From the NCBI GenBank assembly GCA_902477075.1, contig CABSFU010000011.1, forward strand, positions 1-32,472: a stretch of 32,472 bases of DNA. The letters run 5' to 3'. How positions within the stretch are numbered: the first letter of the stretch is position 1; the number at the start of each line of letters is the position of its first letter. Positions 32,349 to 32,472 of the stretch are shown here, piece by piece. The notes beneath the pieces are model-generated. The model was not told the DNA's origin. It worked only from the letters and a program-made list of their open reading frames with translations, and searched no databases. The position numbers and the translations under genes are program-made. The stretch is from UMGS1498 sp900552335 (GTDB lineage Bacteria; Bacillota_I; Bacilli_A; RF39; UBA660).

Positions 32349-32472
32349 ATGAAAAAAGGATTTACATTAATTGAATTATTAGCTGTGATTGTTATATTAT
32401 CAGTGATTACATTAATAACAGTACCAATGGTAATGAATGTAATAGAAGATAGTAAGAAAAAAGCAGCAGTAG
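32349..32472 (+). CDS. Type IV pilin-like protein, N-terminus (3' end outside window)
   Basis: ATG 32349 follows AGGAAGGA (32333-32340). The visible 41 residues begin MKKG, then FTLIELLAVIVILSVI, with the prepilin peptidase site after G4, Glu at mature position 5 and the hydrophobic assembly helix. They end PMVMNVIEDSKKKAAV. They are nearly identical in pattern to the pilin-LRR protein at 7378 (NVIEDTKK there, NVIEDSKK here), so the two are paralogous at least in this part. What follows the helix is unseen: it could be an ordinary pilin or another fusion. Expression is probably controlled by the G-tract leader. Confidence 0.85.
   Translation, partial: MKKGFTLIELLAVIVILSVITLITVPMVMNVIEDSKKKAAV

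Noticed and set aside
1..32472. CRISPR arrays, tRNA or rRNA genes and insertion sequences.
   Set aside because: No regularly spaced repeats, cloverleaf-like sequences, rRNA motifs or transposase frames were found on reading both strands.

Overview
The window comes from a very AT-rich, low-GC Gram-positive genome (Firmicutes/Bacillota type). TGG encodes Trp, so the ordinary bacterial code is used. Supporting signs are T-box leaders, GatCAB next to AsnRS, strong AGGAGG-type ribosome binding sites, many short U-tract terminators, DacA/PBP1-type wall enzymes, and a yabG-veg pair. YabG is a sporulation protease, so the organism probably descends from, or still is, a spore former. An uncultured anaerobic gut-type Bacilli or Clostridia lineage would fit, but the window alone cannot fix the taxonomy.

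Layout. 1-448: 3' end of a coiled-coil surface or fibre-like protein. 475-7154: a consensus promoter and an Asn-specific T-box drive gatC-gatA-gatB-asnS-aspS. 7327-8729: a single gene for a type IV pilin-like N-terminus fused to BspA-like leucine-rich repeats. 8790-12178: an Ile-specific T-box and ileS, a type 2 enzyme whose HIGH signature reads GIHH. 12215-14902: thymidylate kinase and a convergent class A PBP. 15005-19257: an unusual, compact Rnf operon (C, D-G fusion, E, A, miniature B) with two unlisted micro-ORFs at its internal junctions. 19241-21772: two tandem paralogues with an HEATH zinc-peptidase motif, the first overlapping rnfB. 21861-22775: collagen-like surface protein. 22814-25900, minus strand: DUF4358-type protein, MBOAT O-acyltransferase and DHHW/AlgJ-like partner. 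25987-26984, minus strand: veg and yabG. 27061-28950: membrane-bound XRE regulator, then a rhodanese-like and thioredoxin-like extracytoplasmic pair. 29019-32182: DacA-type carboxypeptidase, NfeD plus stomatin, and a class I glutamine amidotransferase-like (C26) protein. 32191-32472: a promoter, a structured leader with a nine-G tract inside a terminator-like hairpin, and the start of a second pilin-like gene.

Themes. Aminoacyl-tRNA supply is controlled by two T-boxes whose specifiers (AAC, ATC) match the downstream synthetases. The Rnf operon is the most unusual block. Both covalent-FMN motifs sit on one polypeptide, RnfB keeps only its membrane anchor and one [4Fe-4S] motif, and a 35-residue membrane peptide with a C-x3-C-x2-C motif is translationally coupled between rnfA and rnfB. 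The second block worth attention is the pilin leader at the right edge. It has mutually exclusive hairpins and a homopolymeric G tract that could make expression phase-variable.
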